From assembly GCA_012064415.1 (NCBI GenBank), contig SSNU01000051.1, forward strand, positions 412,461 to 476,460: 64,000 nt of DNA, written 5' to 3'. Below, in pieces: positions 1 to 10,069 of the stretch. A program made the position numbers and the translations under genes. This DNA comes from Gyrodactylus bullatarudis (taxonomy: Eukaryota > Platyhelminthes > Monogenea > Gyrodactylidea > Gyrodactylidae). The notes under the pieces are model-generated. The model did not search any database, was not told where the DNA came from, and was given only the letters and a program-made list of their open reading frames with translations. Each line of letters starts with the position of its first letter. Within the stretch, counting starts at the first letter, position 1.

Positions 1-379
1 CTCATTAAGTTCTCAAAATGTTCTCGAAGACGTTCGGCGCTTTTTCCCCAACTAAAAATATTGGTCATTGGGCAACTTCTTGTTGTCCTTATTTTACAAT
101 CTGATTAAGAGTATCAACACAACCCTTAGTAGTAGTGATTGATTTTTTTCTGATTTAGACAAGTTGTTATCGAAATTTTCATGAAGAGAGTTGAAAAATT
201 TTTTTGTTTTTCGAAGCGTAGTAATGAGGGTTTCTATCTATATTCATTTATCTATATAGGAATATATCTATCTTTGATTAACAAAACTCATTAGAAAGAA
301 ATTTTCTAGGCTTTCGATGCATCCTTTGTCAGGATAGATAGTCACAAAGCAGGGTTTAATCATTAATTTAACTCTTCAG
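1..379. other. AT-rich non-coding stretch
   Basis: No open frame or transposon signature is visible. By position it would be intron or upstream flank of the exon proposed at 380. Confidence 0.4.
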
Positions 380-400
380 ATGCTTTTGGAATTGAAATAG
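380..400 (+). CDS. Candidate 21-nt micro-exon, symmetric phase 1
   Basis: A 21-nt segment lies between a pyrimidine-rich acceptor ending in CAG (377-379) and a GTGAGT donor (401-406). Read in phase 1 it encodes AFGIEI without a stop. Size, phase and signals match the other micro-exons on this strand. It is the leftmost exon candidate, so the gene probably starts outside the window. No transcript evidence; inferred from splice-site geometry only. Confidence 0.45.
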   Translation: MLLELK

Positions 401-1000
401 GTGAGTTGAACAACATATGCAAAAAAATATAATAATTTTTCCAAAATTTTAAGATAAGAAACTCAAAAAATGTGAGTCCTATATGAGATAAATATTCAAC
501 TTGAATAATTTTCAGTGCGATCAATAAAAATCGAAATAAGTAGCTAATTTACTGTTAATTAATCATAATCTTGCCAAATGAGTCAGTGGCTTTTAATCGA
601 GACTAGGAGGAAAACAGAGACAACTTGATATGTTAGTAATCCCGACATGTATGAACAAATAATCAACAGAATGAATAGTCATAGAGGGAGCGATAGGGTT
701 GGGAGAATGAATAATGATTTTTTTGTTTATTATTTTCAATCCCTCAACATTTGAGACTAATTTTTTTAGCCGTATATTTTTTATATAAATTTAAGCCTTA
801 ATGATAGCTGTTTTGATCATAAAAGAAAAAATTGGCTGAATAAGAGAACCTTTCTTATTTTCTATATGGTTAACCAACCGTGAAATTTCAATTAATAAGC
901 GTACTATTCCTAGCTATATATTTGTAAACTACTTCAAATTATCATAATGATATACATGGAAGCCGACCAAAAAATATACGAAAAACTTCCTTGCAAAGTG
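401..1000. other. AT-rich non-coding stretch
   Basis: Probable intron between the candidate exon at 380 and the foldback near 1000. I see no coding or repeat structure. Confidence 0.35.
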
Positions 1001-1290
1001 TGGTCACTGGTAATTAATATATCCATATGAATCTAACTTGATGGAGATTGTCTTCTTCAACTCACGATGGCAGATGTAGAAGCTTTTCGTTATTATTGGG
1101 ACTGGTCCTGGCTATGGTATACTGACGAGTCCCAATAAGGACGAAACTCGTCTACATCTGCCATCGTGGGTTGAATATTGTTCAACTCTCTTATGGAATT
1201 GACATTTACTTATCCGAATTCTAATATCTAAGTGTGGGAAGACAGTCAAATTAGATACATATGGATATTGTTGTTAACATTGGCCCCACT
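1000..1290 (+). ncRNA. Foldback carrying a hammerhead-ribozyme-like core
   Basis: The segment is an inverted repeat with an 18-nt perfect arm pair (1063-1080 with 1151-1168) and weaker outer pairing around 1017 and 1260. Inside is CTGACGAG at 1122-1129, then a CCC/GGAC stem-II arm and GAAAC at 1143-1147. These are hammerhead core boxes, and the 18-nt arms would form stem I. The minus-strand half looks like a decayed second copy head to head with the first. The stem III loop is only about 2 nt, so activity is doubtful. Part of the outer arm (about 996-1050) recurs at about 51985-52060 inside a PLE, which ties it to that element class. Confidence 0.5.
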
Positions 1291-1716
1291 TTGCTAGTGG
1301 GTAAAATGCATAAAAACACTTTAATTTCTAAATTTTTATTATTAGTGCAACTTCGTTCTTTCAGACTCATAAAATTCTCAGGGATTAAGTCAAAATTTAA
1401 GATATAGAGTCCTAACTTTTTCCATTTTTGAGAAGATTAATAGTAGCACTTTGGAGTAGTCGATGAGGTATGAGAAGTCTTCGTGCAAACATTCTCAAAT
1501 TGTTAGCGCGTGAGCTCCCATCAAAGAACAAATTCTTTGCGAATTTACGATGAGCATATTTCTTACAAACCAAAAGTTATGAAAATCATATTGGATGTCG
1601 CTTCTATGAATTAGTCAAGGCAACACCCAGGGAATTGAATCAATTTAAGGCACAATGCAATTGCAATGCAGCTATCATAAAAATGAAATTATTTTTCGAA
1701 AGTGATATTTTTTCAG

Positions 1717-1944
1717 ATTTCAGCTTTGATGGTGAACAACAGAGAGAGTTCGAAGCAGTTATAATTGAAAAAAATAAATTTTTGTTCCACGATGGAAATG
1801 GATATTTGTTTGGGCTGTCTTTAGCTGATATCGAAATCGAATATAATTCCATGATGATCACTATTAGTTCTAAAAAAGACAAACGTGCGGTGTTCATTCA
1901 AGGAGAACATCTCATAAATATGTATGAGCTTTTATGTGAAAAGA
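1717..1944 (+). CDS. Module exon A (228 nt) of a modular micro-exon gene
   Basis: The exon runs from a TTTTTTCAG acceptor (ends 1716) to a GTGAGT donor at 1945 and is exactly 228 nt, phase 1 at both ends. It encodes about 76 residues, starting FSFDGEQQREFEAVI and ending GEHLINMYELLCEK. The pattern is several short alternating hydrophobic/polar strands followed by one amphipathic C-terminal helix. No signal peptide, transmembrane segment or cysteine framework is present. Four other exons on this strand have the same 228-nt length and strand-then-helix pattern despite little identity. I do not recognise the family. A small beta-rich fold closed by a helix (PH-like, for example) is a guess. Confidence 0.75.
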
Positions 1945-2023
1945 GTGAGTAAAATATTCTACCGCATAAAGTCTCTATTTTTTGCTGATTCAGGTTAATG
2001 AATAATTGCGAATATTTCACCAG

Positions 2024-2035
2024 TAAAACCGGCTA
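2024..2035 (+). CDS. Candidate 12-nt micro-exon
   Basis: Twelve bases between TTTCACCAG (ends 2023) and GTAAGT (2036) read in phase 1 as KPA. It lies 79 nt after module exon A. Splice signals are good, but the segment is short enough to arise by chance. Confidence 0.4.
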
Positions 2036-2113
2036 GTAAGTTTTTTTTCAATATCCTAGCTTTCTTGACGTTCTATAATTTTTGATAATGAATCCAAAAT
2101 TCATAATTGTACC

Positions 2114-2373
2114 AGGGCTTTGCCTTTGGGCAGGCCATTTTGCACCCGACTGGCTTTTGCGTAAACTAGCCAATAAAATTGAGAGATAGAAAGGCCGTTC
2201 TGATTGTCCAATAGAAAATTTTCTATTATAAAATTAATTTAATTAACGAAAATATTCTAATAAATAAGAATTATATTTTATTTTTTAACTTTGTTTAAAT
2301 TCATTATTCTTGACTGGCCTTAGAGAAAATCGATAATCTCACAGTGGCCTTTTTCGACCAAAGGCAAAGCCCT
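2114..2373. mobile_element. 260-bp MITE-like element with 16-bp perfect TIRs
   Basis: Positions 2114-2129 (AGGGCTTTGCCTTTGG) are the exact reverse complement of 2358-2373. The inside is non-coding and carries further GGCC/TGGCTTT sub-repeats next to the ends. Short length, no ORF and perfect terminal inverted repeats fit a non-autonomous DNA transposon; the superfamily is not evident. It lies in the intron after exon A. Confidence 0.6.
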
Positions 2374-2639
2374 AAATTATACCTGATTTGCCTCGAACAA
2401 TTTAAAGTATCTGAAAACGATTGATATGCATATAAACTTAAAACTTTTAAACTTGTAATAACTTTGCATATTGGAGGTCAGAACATCAGTATAAGCTTCA
2501 GTATCACACTAGATACCTTTGGCATTATTTCACCTTGCAACTTCTCAAAATGATACCAGAATTTACTTCTTTTTATTATATTCATATTTTCGAATTGTGA
2601 TTTAAATTAATAATTATTAATAATATTAAAAGTTGCATA

Positions 2640-3010
2640 TTCTTACTATCTTTATCAAGATGGATATAGCAACTAGAGCACAAGATGAAGTCCTTTCACT
2701 TAATTATGGAACAGATCTCGCAATGAACGAAAATGTTGTAAAATATGTTGTGAATTAGGCCAATAATGCATTACCGAAATGCCTTGTTGGTAAATCAAAT
2801 TCTGATCTTAATACGAGCTGAAGAAATGTAATTTACTGTAAAATAAAATTCTTATTCTTGAAATAATTATTCGGCCCAATTCTATCACCCTGGAGATCAG
2901 ATCCATGATAAAGTGAAAGGACTTCCTCTTTTGCTCTAGTTGCTATATCCATTTTAAATTTTATCATGATAGTTTTGGCAAAGTGATGAAGATAGTAAGA
3001 ACATGTCAAT
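2640..3010. repeat. Inverted duplication with matching short ORFs (MDIATRA)
   Basis: About 100 bp at 2640-2745 recur in inverse orientation at about 2890-3010 with substitutions. Each copy contains, on its own strand, an ATG frame beginning MDIATRA and continuing to EVLSL (+ from 2660; minus from about 2954). The frames diverge downstream and are short, so these may be exon copies or transposon debris. No family recognised. Confidence 0.45.
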
Positions 3011-3315
3011 TTTGGTATCAATGGAAATTTTCAGGGTAATTTTGAAAAAATTCTCTTCTTGGGGTTATTTTTTGAATTAACCCTTAATAGTTTTTAATAC
3101 TTATGATAAATCTAATAAGATTTATTCATTCAAAAAATATAGAATTAGTCAATCAGAAGAAAGTATTACTAATTACTTGCAATTCATTGGCCAATTACAA
3201 TTAATTGTTAGTAAAATTATAGCAACTAAGCCTGGATTGGTACAATGCAATAAAATTTGGTTCATATTCATAATTCATAATATAATTAGCAAAATTTATT
3301 ATAAATTTTCTCTAG

Positions 3316-3327
3316 AGTCAGCGATGA
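3316..3327 (+). CDS. Weak 12-nt micro-exon candidate
   Basis: Between TTTTCTCTAG (ends 3315) and GTAAAT (3328), reading SAM in phase 1. A competing AG two bases on would break the frame. It is listed because it follows the rule of its neighbours. Confidence 0.25.
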   Translation, partial: SQR

Positions 3328-4066
3328 GTAAATAAATTCATGAAGCAATGATGTCTTAGTGATAACATTGAGATATTATAGCCAAAATATATATTTAAAC
3401 TATAATATTGCTGATCCTCATTATTTTCAAAATCTTATTTTGTACTATAATATGATTTAGTCTATAAGAAGGCAATATCATTCAATTTTGCCATAATATC
3501 TTAATGAATTGAATGAATTCTTTTGTTTGAATCTAATTCGTATTTTTACAATTTCAGATGGTGTAAATCCGATTGAAATACACGTCATAAGTCCACGTAA
3601 TCAAATTAATTATATTTCGTCACGCATAACCATTCTGTTTCTGAAATAATTGAAAGCTAGCCCATCAAAGCATCATGCGATAGAGAATTTCTGCTTTTTC
3701 AAATGCACCGAAAATCACCACTTTGTCTTTAGTAATAATTTAAATAAAATAACTGTTTTATCTTAGGGCTTACAGAAAAAAATTACACCGTTCAATAGGC
3801 AACTTAATATTTCATATTATCTTCGAATATTATTGAGAAACTGCGACTCAGCTAACAAAACTATGAACTAGTAAATTGTTAATTATGATAAAACATTAAA
3901 AAATCTAAAACAAGATAGAGAGAATACTACCAATCCTGAAGATTCTTTTTCACTAAAATGCCTATACAATACAGACGTTTTTATACTAATTTTTCTGAGA
4001 ATTACATCACATCAAGCATATGATTCATATATATTTGTCGATATTGAAAAGTATTTTTTTATTTAG
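3328..4066. other. Intronic AT-rich stretch
   Basis: No coding or repeat structure noticed; it ends in the pyrimidine-rich acceptor of the exon at 4067. Confidence 0.4.
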
Positions 4067-4294
4067 TTATCTATGAAAAATATGAGGATAGAATTCAATT
4101 TAATAAAATTGGATTCGCACATGGGTATTTACATATTCTGGACAACAATGATTACATTTTACTTCGAATACCTATCAAAAATTGTCATATAGAGTGTTGC
4201 GAGAAATGTTATAATTTTGTACTGAATGATGGAACTGTTTATGAAATAAAAGGAGAGGATTTAACAGAGTTTGGAAAAAAGTTAAAAGAACTAG
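4067..4294 (+). CDS. Module exon B (228 nt)
   Basis: Acceptor TTTTTTTATTTAG ends at 4066 and donor GTAATT starts at 4295. The 228-nt exon is phase 1 at both ends and encodes about 75 residues without a stop, from IYEKYEDRIQFNKIGF to YEIKGEDLTEFGKKLKEL. The alternating strand pattern and final helix match exons A, C, H and K, and its last segment aligns in spacing with exon A. Two adjacent cysteines (ECCEKC) occur mid-module. No ATG is needed: this is an internal exon. Confidence 0.75.
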
Positions 4295-4474
4295 GTAATT
4301 AATTTAGAAGATTTTCTAATTATTAACATGAGAATATAAAATTACTAATAAAATTAATTTAGTTTATAATCAGATAATAGCTCAAGGTTTAATGTTCTCT
4401 ATAAGAATAAAAAACTGACAAATTTTTTTAAAAGATTTTATTCACAGTAATATGATTAAATTAATTAAACTTAG

Positions 4475-4492
4475 CTGACTTCAAATACAAAA
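4475..4492 (+). CDS. Candidate 18-nt micro-exon
   Basis: Eighteen bases after TAAACTTAG (ends 4474) and before GTAAGT (4493) read DFKYK in phase 1. It comes 180 nt after module exon B. Donor consensus is full. Confidence 0.5.
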
Positions 4493-4547
4493 GTAAGTTA
4501 CTCTGGAAAAATAGTTTAAATAATTAATGAAAGCTGATCAAATAAGC

Positions 4548-4680
4548 CCAAGCACCTTTTAGCATGTTGAAGTTGTTTCCGTTTGGTTTGTAGATGATTT
4601 CAAAGTTTTTATGGGAAACGTCTGCCTTACAGGTGGCTAGGTGTTCTTTTATTGCCGTCAAATTGTTGACAAGCTGTAAG
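4548..4680 (-). pseudogene. PLE C-terminal (endonuclease-region) fragment
   Basis: On the minus strand the segment reads AIKEHLATCKAD, then FEIIYKPNGNNFNMLKGAW, resembling the region downstream of the GIY-YIG catalytic motif in Penelope-like proteins. There is no start, the frame is short, and it abuts an oppositely oriented RT fragment, so it is a relic. Assignment rests on pattern only. Confidence 0.4.
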
Positions 4681-4685
4681 AATGT

Positions 4686-4830
4686 CGTTTTACAGTTTCA
4701 ACGGTAAAATGTATATCCAAAAAGATGGAGTCACAATGGGTTCGCCATTCGGTCCAATGCCAGACATTTTCCTCGCAAAACTTTTTCAAAAACATCCGAA
4801 TATCCACCTAAGTTCATTATTTGGAAATAT
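4686..4830 (+). pseudogene. PLE reverse transcriptase fragment
   Basis: The frame from 4686 contains FNGKMYIQKDGVTMGSPFGP and then DIFLAKLF. This is the RT motif that precedes the catalytic YxDD box in Penelope-like elements (consensus QxDGVAMGSPLGPxLADIF). The YxDD motif itself is missing and stops follow. The RT relic lies head to head with an endonuclease relic at 4548-4680. Confidence 0.6.
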
Positions 4831-5172
4831 ATAAAGAAGACATTATTATTTGAAAAATTGCTAACATCGTATGCTCTAAAATTGTTATAATTTTTTTTTA
4901 ATTCATAAATAAATTAATATTTTATCTAAATTATATTTATCAAAACCATTGAAGGATACCATGAAATTCTATTTGACAGTAAGAAAAATATAATATCTTT
5001 AAAATGCACCAATGTTTACACTGCATTTGAGGTCAGTTTTTTGTATTTTTCTGATTCTCACAGCACTGATTTCTGTGCGCTGATTTGAAACGTGCAAACG
5101 GTTTTTCGCTTGGTTTAGAATGTCTTCAGAATTTTCGATCTGATTTTTTATGGTTTTTGTGATTTTTTCCGT

Positions 5173-6042
5173 TACAGTACGACCTGTGTACTTTATGTGG
5201 AAAATTACCCTCTCCTCTCTCCCTTTTTTAAAATGTATTGTAAAATATCGCGACTACTTGGATGCGACATTTCAGTGTTTTTGGTCGAGAAAATTTGTTT
5301 TATTGAAATTTATACGATTTAAAAGAGCTGTTTTTTCTCTTCCCAACCAACTAGTATATCATGCGATTTCAATCTAACGCATTAGTTTTATTTAAAATCT
5401 ATCTTTTTTGATAAAAAATAAATCTCAATATTTTGATTTTTGCTTCCTACATTGAGGGCTTGATGTTTACCGCCAAAACAAACAATGAGTCATATGCTGT
5501 AATGTATGATCAAATACAAGAATTTCTTGATAAAATTAGCAGTAACCTTTAAAACTCTCCATTCAATGCTACGGAAAAATGCAGAGAATTTAAAAATATT
5601 CCCCACATATAGGTTTTTGCGAATTTAGGTGAAGCCTTAGCTTTAAGAAGTATACTTCTATTAGCTGAAAATGTTGTTATTCATGTTCCTTTCTTTCATT
5701 CTATTCAGCCTATACTAACATTTGACTCATTGTTTGTTTTGGCGGTAAACATCAAGCCCTCAATGTAGGAAGCAAAAATCAAAATATTGAGATTTATTTT
5801 TTATCAAAAAAGATAGATTTTAAATAAAACTAATGCGTTAGATTGAAATCGCATGATATACTAGTTGGTTGGGAAGAGAAAAAACAGCTCTTTTAAATCG
5901 TATAAATTTCAATAAAACAAATTTTCTCGACCAAAAACACTGAAATGTCGCATCCAAGTAGTCGCGATATTTTACAATACATTTTAAAAAAGGGAGAGAG
6001 GAGAGGGTAATTTTCCACATAAAGTACACAGGTCGTACTGTA
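5173..6042. repeat. Foldback: 320-bp inverted repeat arms, 230-bp spacer
   Basis: 5173-5492 pairs with 5723-6042 as a perfect or near-perfect inverted repeat. The spacer 5493-5722 has no ORF. Apparent ORFs of about 75 residues appear twice, once per strand, simply because the arms are copies, so they are not annotated as genes. Degraded homology continues outward: 5020-5172 matches 6490-6640 in inverse, with a second foldback inserted between. Confidence 0.8.
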
Positions 6043-6495
6043 CGACGAAAAATTATCACTCATATGATGCATCAAACTGCTGGTATTACTGTTGAATGCT
6101 GAAACTGAATCTATTCTTACATTTTTTCTCCGAAATTTTTCTAGCAAGGTTTTAGCATTCAAATGTAAATTTGAATACACTCCATATACCTATCTGGAGG
6201 GAGATGGGTTTACTCTTTAAACAAGAGAATTAAGAAACTACCTTGGGTGTTTAACCCCCCCCCCTATTCGTTGCTTTTCTCAATAGTAAAGATTTAAAGT
6301 AGGCTTTTGATAAAATCAGGATTGATATTAGTCATTTAAACATGTTTCAAGAGTAAGCCCATCCCCTCCAGATATTCATTTTTACATTTTAATGCTAACA
6401 TATTGCTAAAAAAAGATGGGAGAAATTTCTGAGTTTATGATTATAGAACAGTCTAATACAAACAGTTTGATGCATCATATGAGTGATAATTTTTC
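6043..6495. repeat. Second foldback nested against the first
   Basis: 6050-6075 (containing CATATGATGCATCAAACTG) is the reverse complement of about 6463-6490, and the flanking 150 bp pair imperfectly, including the GGAGGGGATGGG-like parts near 6195-6210 and 6355-6370. The element splits the outer arm of the 5173-6042 foldback, so it inserted later. Confidence 0.6.
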
Positions 6496-6659
6496 GTCAT
6501 AACGGAAATAATCACATAAACCATAAAAATTCAGATCAAAACTTCTAAAGACATTTCTAAACCAAAAGAAAAACCTTTTGCTCCATTGAAATCAGCGCAC
6601 CAAAATTTATCAGTGCTGTGAGGATCAGAAAAATACAAAATTTGCGTTGAACAGTGATA

Positions 6660-6960
6660 TTAGAAAATAACATAATAATCAAATAATTCAATTTGTTTCA
6701 TTCAAGATCTCCAACATTTAATGAACTAAACAATTATATACATGATAAAACGCAAGTTGAATATTTATCATATAATATGAAATGGAAATGTATTAAACAA
6801 TTAAAATGTTCTGCTTCGGTACCTCTCATCCTTGACCTAGATGCCCAATAGATATTGAGAATCAAAAGAACTAATCAAAATCGATTATTTCCACTTTTCC
6901 TTTTTCAAATTCCTCCTAATAAAGAAATTGTAACTGTTATGAAGTTGGAAATAATATATT
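6660..6960. other. AT-rich non-coding stretch
   Basis: Lies between the foldback and the PLE terminal repeat; I see nothing recognisable in it. Confidence 0.35.
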
Positions 6961-7190
6961 TATACTTCATGAATAAAGGCAATGCCAAGTTTTGTTAAAG
7001 AATAGCGCTTTATTTCTTGGCATACTCATCAGCTTTTACATGACAGATTTATATATAAAAAATTTTCATTAAGAATAAATGTATCTGATTAGCCTTTCTT
7101 CTTGTTCACCTCCTCTGAAGTGAGAGCGTGTGTGCATCAGTGGACATTACTCTGTATTACTTGTTTCGGTTTATGTTCAGTTTTTTAAGC
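6960..7190 (-). ncRNA. PLE terminal repeat with hammerhead-like core (minus)
   Basis: The minus strand carries CTGATGAG (7032-7025) and GAAA (7016-7013), then a short AU stem III with loop AAGCGC. The surrounding 200 bp match the reverse complement of 29700-29890, the 3' repeat of a PLE copy. It is oriented against the PLE coding remnant at 7720-8110, forming an inverted terminal repeat pair. Stem II is only 2 to 3 bp, so catalysis is uncertain. Hammerheads are known in PLE terminal repeats. Confidence 0.6.
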
Positions 7191-7384
7191 AGGTTTTTTT
7201 ATATGAAATAATCCTGTAATTACTTTAAAGAATCTTCAAGATTTTATTATTAAGAGTTAAACGATATTTATATTGATAAAAATAGAATATTTTTTAAATC
7301 AATCAGAAATACACAAATTTTATTGCCTTGAATGTTGCTGACAATATCCTCTTTTTATTCTTTCTTCAAAATTGATATTGGTTC

Positions 7385-7560
7385 AGCTAAGAATCAGTCA
7401 GGGCTTTTCTATTGTTCCGAATTGAATAACATTCACGCTTAACTACACCCCATATAGCTTCTATTCGGTTGTTCTATACAGGTGGGCTTCGTCTATCTGA
7501 ACATTGACATCTTTTCCACCGATAATGACATTCTCTCGTATTGTAAAACGTCGGCTGAAA
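7385..7560 (-). pseudogene. Merlin / ISXO2-like transposase fragment
   Basis: On the minus strand the frame reads IIGGKDVNVQIDEAHLYR, then after two stops VNVIQFGTIEKP. The order GG, then V-x-IDE, then xxFGxIER is the core of the ISXO2/IS1595-type DDE transposase domain used by animal Merlin transposons, where the D of IDE is catalytic. Only about 55 codons with stops remain. No TIRs were found. Confidence 0.42.
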
Positions 7561-7719
7561 ACATTTTGAACGAAATTTCTCCAATCAACAACGACTAAGC
7601 TTGATATATGAAGGTTTCACATAAGAGCCTTTTGTGCATCAGTATACAGAAACGATAATACTGAGGATCTCCCAAATCTTGAGATGCAATTTGCTGAAGA
7701 AAGTATATTAGATAAGAAC

Positions 7720-8110
7720 TTATGAATGCCTTTCGAATGCCTCTGTAACCCAGAATATATAGGACACACTTATCGACTCCTATAAACGAACATCTTTACA
7801 CTGGGACAAATTGAGTTAGAGAACATTTGAGAGCATGTTAAAACTTAATAGCTCTCAAGACAACAGAAGCTTTGTTCATTGAAAGTGAAAAGCCTAACCT
7901 CTGTGTACAAAAATCAACCGTCAAACCGCTAACCCTCCCCAGAGTAACAATAAGAACAACACCAAGTAACGAAGAAAAGAAAGACATCACAATCAATTTC
8001 CAACCTCAATTAGCAACCTCAATAGTTTTAAAACATAAAACAACATCAACGGGTCGGTACAAGAGTAGTGTAGCGACCAAGTTCCAATTTTTATTGTTGT
8101 TTCGGTAGAA
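7720..8110 (+). pseudogene. PLE GIY-YIG endonuclease and C-terminal tail, decayed
   Basis: The region near 7740 reads CNPEYIGHTYR, the second half of the GIY-YIG motif plus the following arginine. The frame then breaks, and resumes with SEKPNLCVQKS from 7880 as in the tails of PLE proteins. It is a diverged copy of 29190-29560, which reads CNSKYIGHTYRRLEERINEH. The open frame at 7872-8108 is a remnant of this tail and not an independent gene. Confidence 0.5.
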
Positions 8111-8329
8111 TACCAGCCTCTAATGAACTAATTACTTGATATCTTTCGAAATTCTTTAGTCAAGAGTTGTTCGATCTTTTACCGCTCATGAATCAATTTT
8201 ATAGTTTCATAAAGTTTAATTGATCCTTCTAAATTGTAAATATATGTAAAAAATGACATCTGAAAGCTATTCAAAGTAATGAATGAATTTAATAATCTTT
8301 AGTTTAATTAAAATTGTCTGAAAATATAC

Positions 8330-8693
8330 ACAAAGCATACTTAGTATATTCGATCTATTATCAATATACAATACAGACTATTCTTACGTTGTAGTGATTC
8401 ACGTAGTTGTTCAAAAACGTCCGGAAATCCACTTAAATACATAATTTAGGAATTATATAAGAAGATATATTTAAAACCAAATGCGCATTTCTCAAAGGAT
8501 CATCAGTGGTCTCTCTTTGAAAATGATGAAAGTTAAATTTGAATGAAAAATAATAATTTACAAAGTTTGAAAGAAATAGTAAATGTTAAAGAATATAAGA
8601 GTCATGAGTGGAAATAGAAATATAATGTAAGCTGAAAAAACACCAAAAACTCTTCAATAAATAGCAACAGTGAAGAGAAAAAGGTGAAAAAGC
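8330..8693 (-). repeat. PLE 3'-flanking repeat (copy 1)
   Basis: About 300 bp including the stretch near 8630-8690 (gctgaaaaaacaccaaaa, then aataaatagcaacag). Related copies are at about 30990-31100, 39895-40140 and, inverted, 53870-54150. It directly follows the stop of the PLE reading frame at 8694, so it is the 3' UTR/terminal region of one PLE family. Confidence 0.6.
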
Positions 8694-8984
8694 TCACATA
8701 GGCCACGGTAGTTGAAGATTAAACGAATAGTTCTTTTGAACACACAAATTAGGTTTATACCTGTTGATGAAGAATTTCTCCTTCACCCACACATCTGTGC
8801 TGTCATCCCCTGGGTTTTTGTATAAAATAGAAAAATTAGAAATTGAAGCAGCATGGTTTTCCTGTTTTAGATGTCTGGTCACCGCGGTATCTTTATTGAG
8901 ATGATCATGACATCTTGTTGACAATTTCCTAATAGTACGTCCTATGTACGAAGCCCCACAGTCACATTGAAACTTGTAAATCAA
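8694..8984 (-). pseudogene. PLE GIY-YIG endonuclease domain
   Basis: A 96-residue minus-strand frame begins IYKFQCDCGASYIGRTIRKL and continues through RCHDHLNKD and KPNLCVQKN. The IY...YIG pair, followed by the catalytic-type Arg and the Cys-x-Cys before YIG, identify the GIY-YIG nuclease of Penelope-like retroelements, which nicks target DNA for insertion. Only the C-terminal end of the polyprotein is present; no RT lies upstream. It is 5'-truncated and continues into its typical 3' repeat. Confidence 0.65.
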
Positions 8985-8999
8985 TCCTCGTCTTTGTTA

Positions 9000-9594
9000 G
9001 ATTTTCTGAAAGATATTACAGACTATTCTTTTTATTCAGAGTAAATTATTAAACGAATTCAAGTGTATTTTAATAAAAAAAGTAAAAGAATTTCTCTCTA
9101 AATAACTTAGATCCTGATGCAGTACCTATTTTGAAGACTGTTTTCGTCATAGAGGCTAGTACGAGAAGAGGTGTCAAGGAAATGAATGCACTCACCAAGC
9201 AATAATAAATCAATCCTACCAAGACGAACAAGCTCAGTTATTAAACGGTAATATTTAATTCATCGTATTTACTTTGAATGAAAAAAAGTGCAAACGAATT
9301 CTGAAGCTTATGAGTGGCTTAAAAATTTAAATCTGTATATCCTCTGATAGTTAATTAAATTATACACAATTTGATATGAAATTTGTCCCATGATGACTTA
9401 TAATACCCGAGTGATGGCCAAATTTGAGTGGTCACAACTATATTACCTAAGCACCCGAATAATATAAGCACCTAAGCAACGAAATAATTCTATATAAGAT
9501 TTTTATTGGTTGTTATGATTCTTGGTATCAAGGTGAAGGAAGAGAGGTAACTCTGATGTGAAAAATATTCAACTTGCGTATATTATTTTCAAAG
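9000..9594. other. Intronic stretch with repeat scraps
   Basis: About 30 bp at 8985-9010 recur at about 10870-10905, and 9445-9490 contains CCTAAGCACC-like scraps of the hairpin family seen at 30111. No coding sequence is recognised. Confidence 0.35.
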
Positions 9595-9779
9595 AAAAAA
9601 CTTCTCTGCAAAAGTTCATACAATATGAAATGAATAGAGTAACTGCATACTTTTCTAGTTATCCGCAACAAAATGCTTCGAGGGATCTTCTAGAGAAATA
9701 TAATTTTTTAAAACGAGAAATATATGAAACGTTAATTTCTGCTCAAATTTTTATCTTAATCTTTATCATTTTTACATAA
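9595..9779 (+). CDS. Candidate terminal exon with C-terminal hydrophobic segment
   Basis: After an acceptor TATTATTTTCAAAG (ends 9594) the phase-1 frame encodes about 61 residues to a TAA at 9777-9779. It opens KTSLQKFIQYEMNRVTAYF, passes through a helical, charged stretch, and ends AQIFILIFIIFT, a hydrophobic segment of about 12 to 15 residues at the extreme C-terminus. Phase 1 agrees with exons upstream, so it could terminate a gene containing exons 1717 and 4067. The C-terminus suggests a tail anchor or a signal for lipid replacement (inference). The exon at 47789 has a similar design. Confidence 0.5.
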
Positions 9780-10069
9780 TTTTATAGCACAAGATAGTAT
9801 GTTTAATATCAAATAGAAAATTTTTTATAATTACAAGGGCATATTTCTCAGAAAAATTAGCAAAAATTTTAGTATTTAGTATTAGCAAAACTTTTACGAT
9901 ATTTAGCAAAAATTGTTCTTGGTATAAAAGTAGTAATTTATTCAACTTCTATTTGCATACAATATAAAATTTTTTTTCTCGTTTGAAATTTTAATTTTTT
10001 GACTAAAATATTTCATTTCGAGAGAGAAACTCTTTGATCTCTGTTTTTAGTTGAGCTACAGGTAATTCC
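9780..10069. other. AT-rich stretch, nothing recognised
   Basis: Contains runs around 9830-9910 in which TTAGCAAAA recurs several times; no ORF or element ends. Confidence 0.3.

Noticed and set aside
1640..1897. 85-codon minus ORF opposite exon A
   Set aside because: Shadow of the module exon on the plus strand; no splice signals or motif of its own.
5150..6180. Three ORFs of 73 to 95 residues on both strands
   Set aside because: They are the same inverted-repeat arm read in each copy; no domain, and the frame stops at arm ends.
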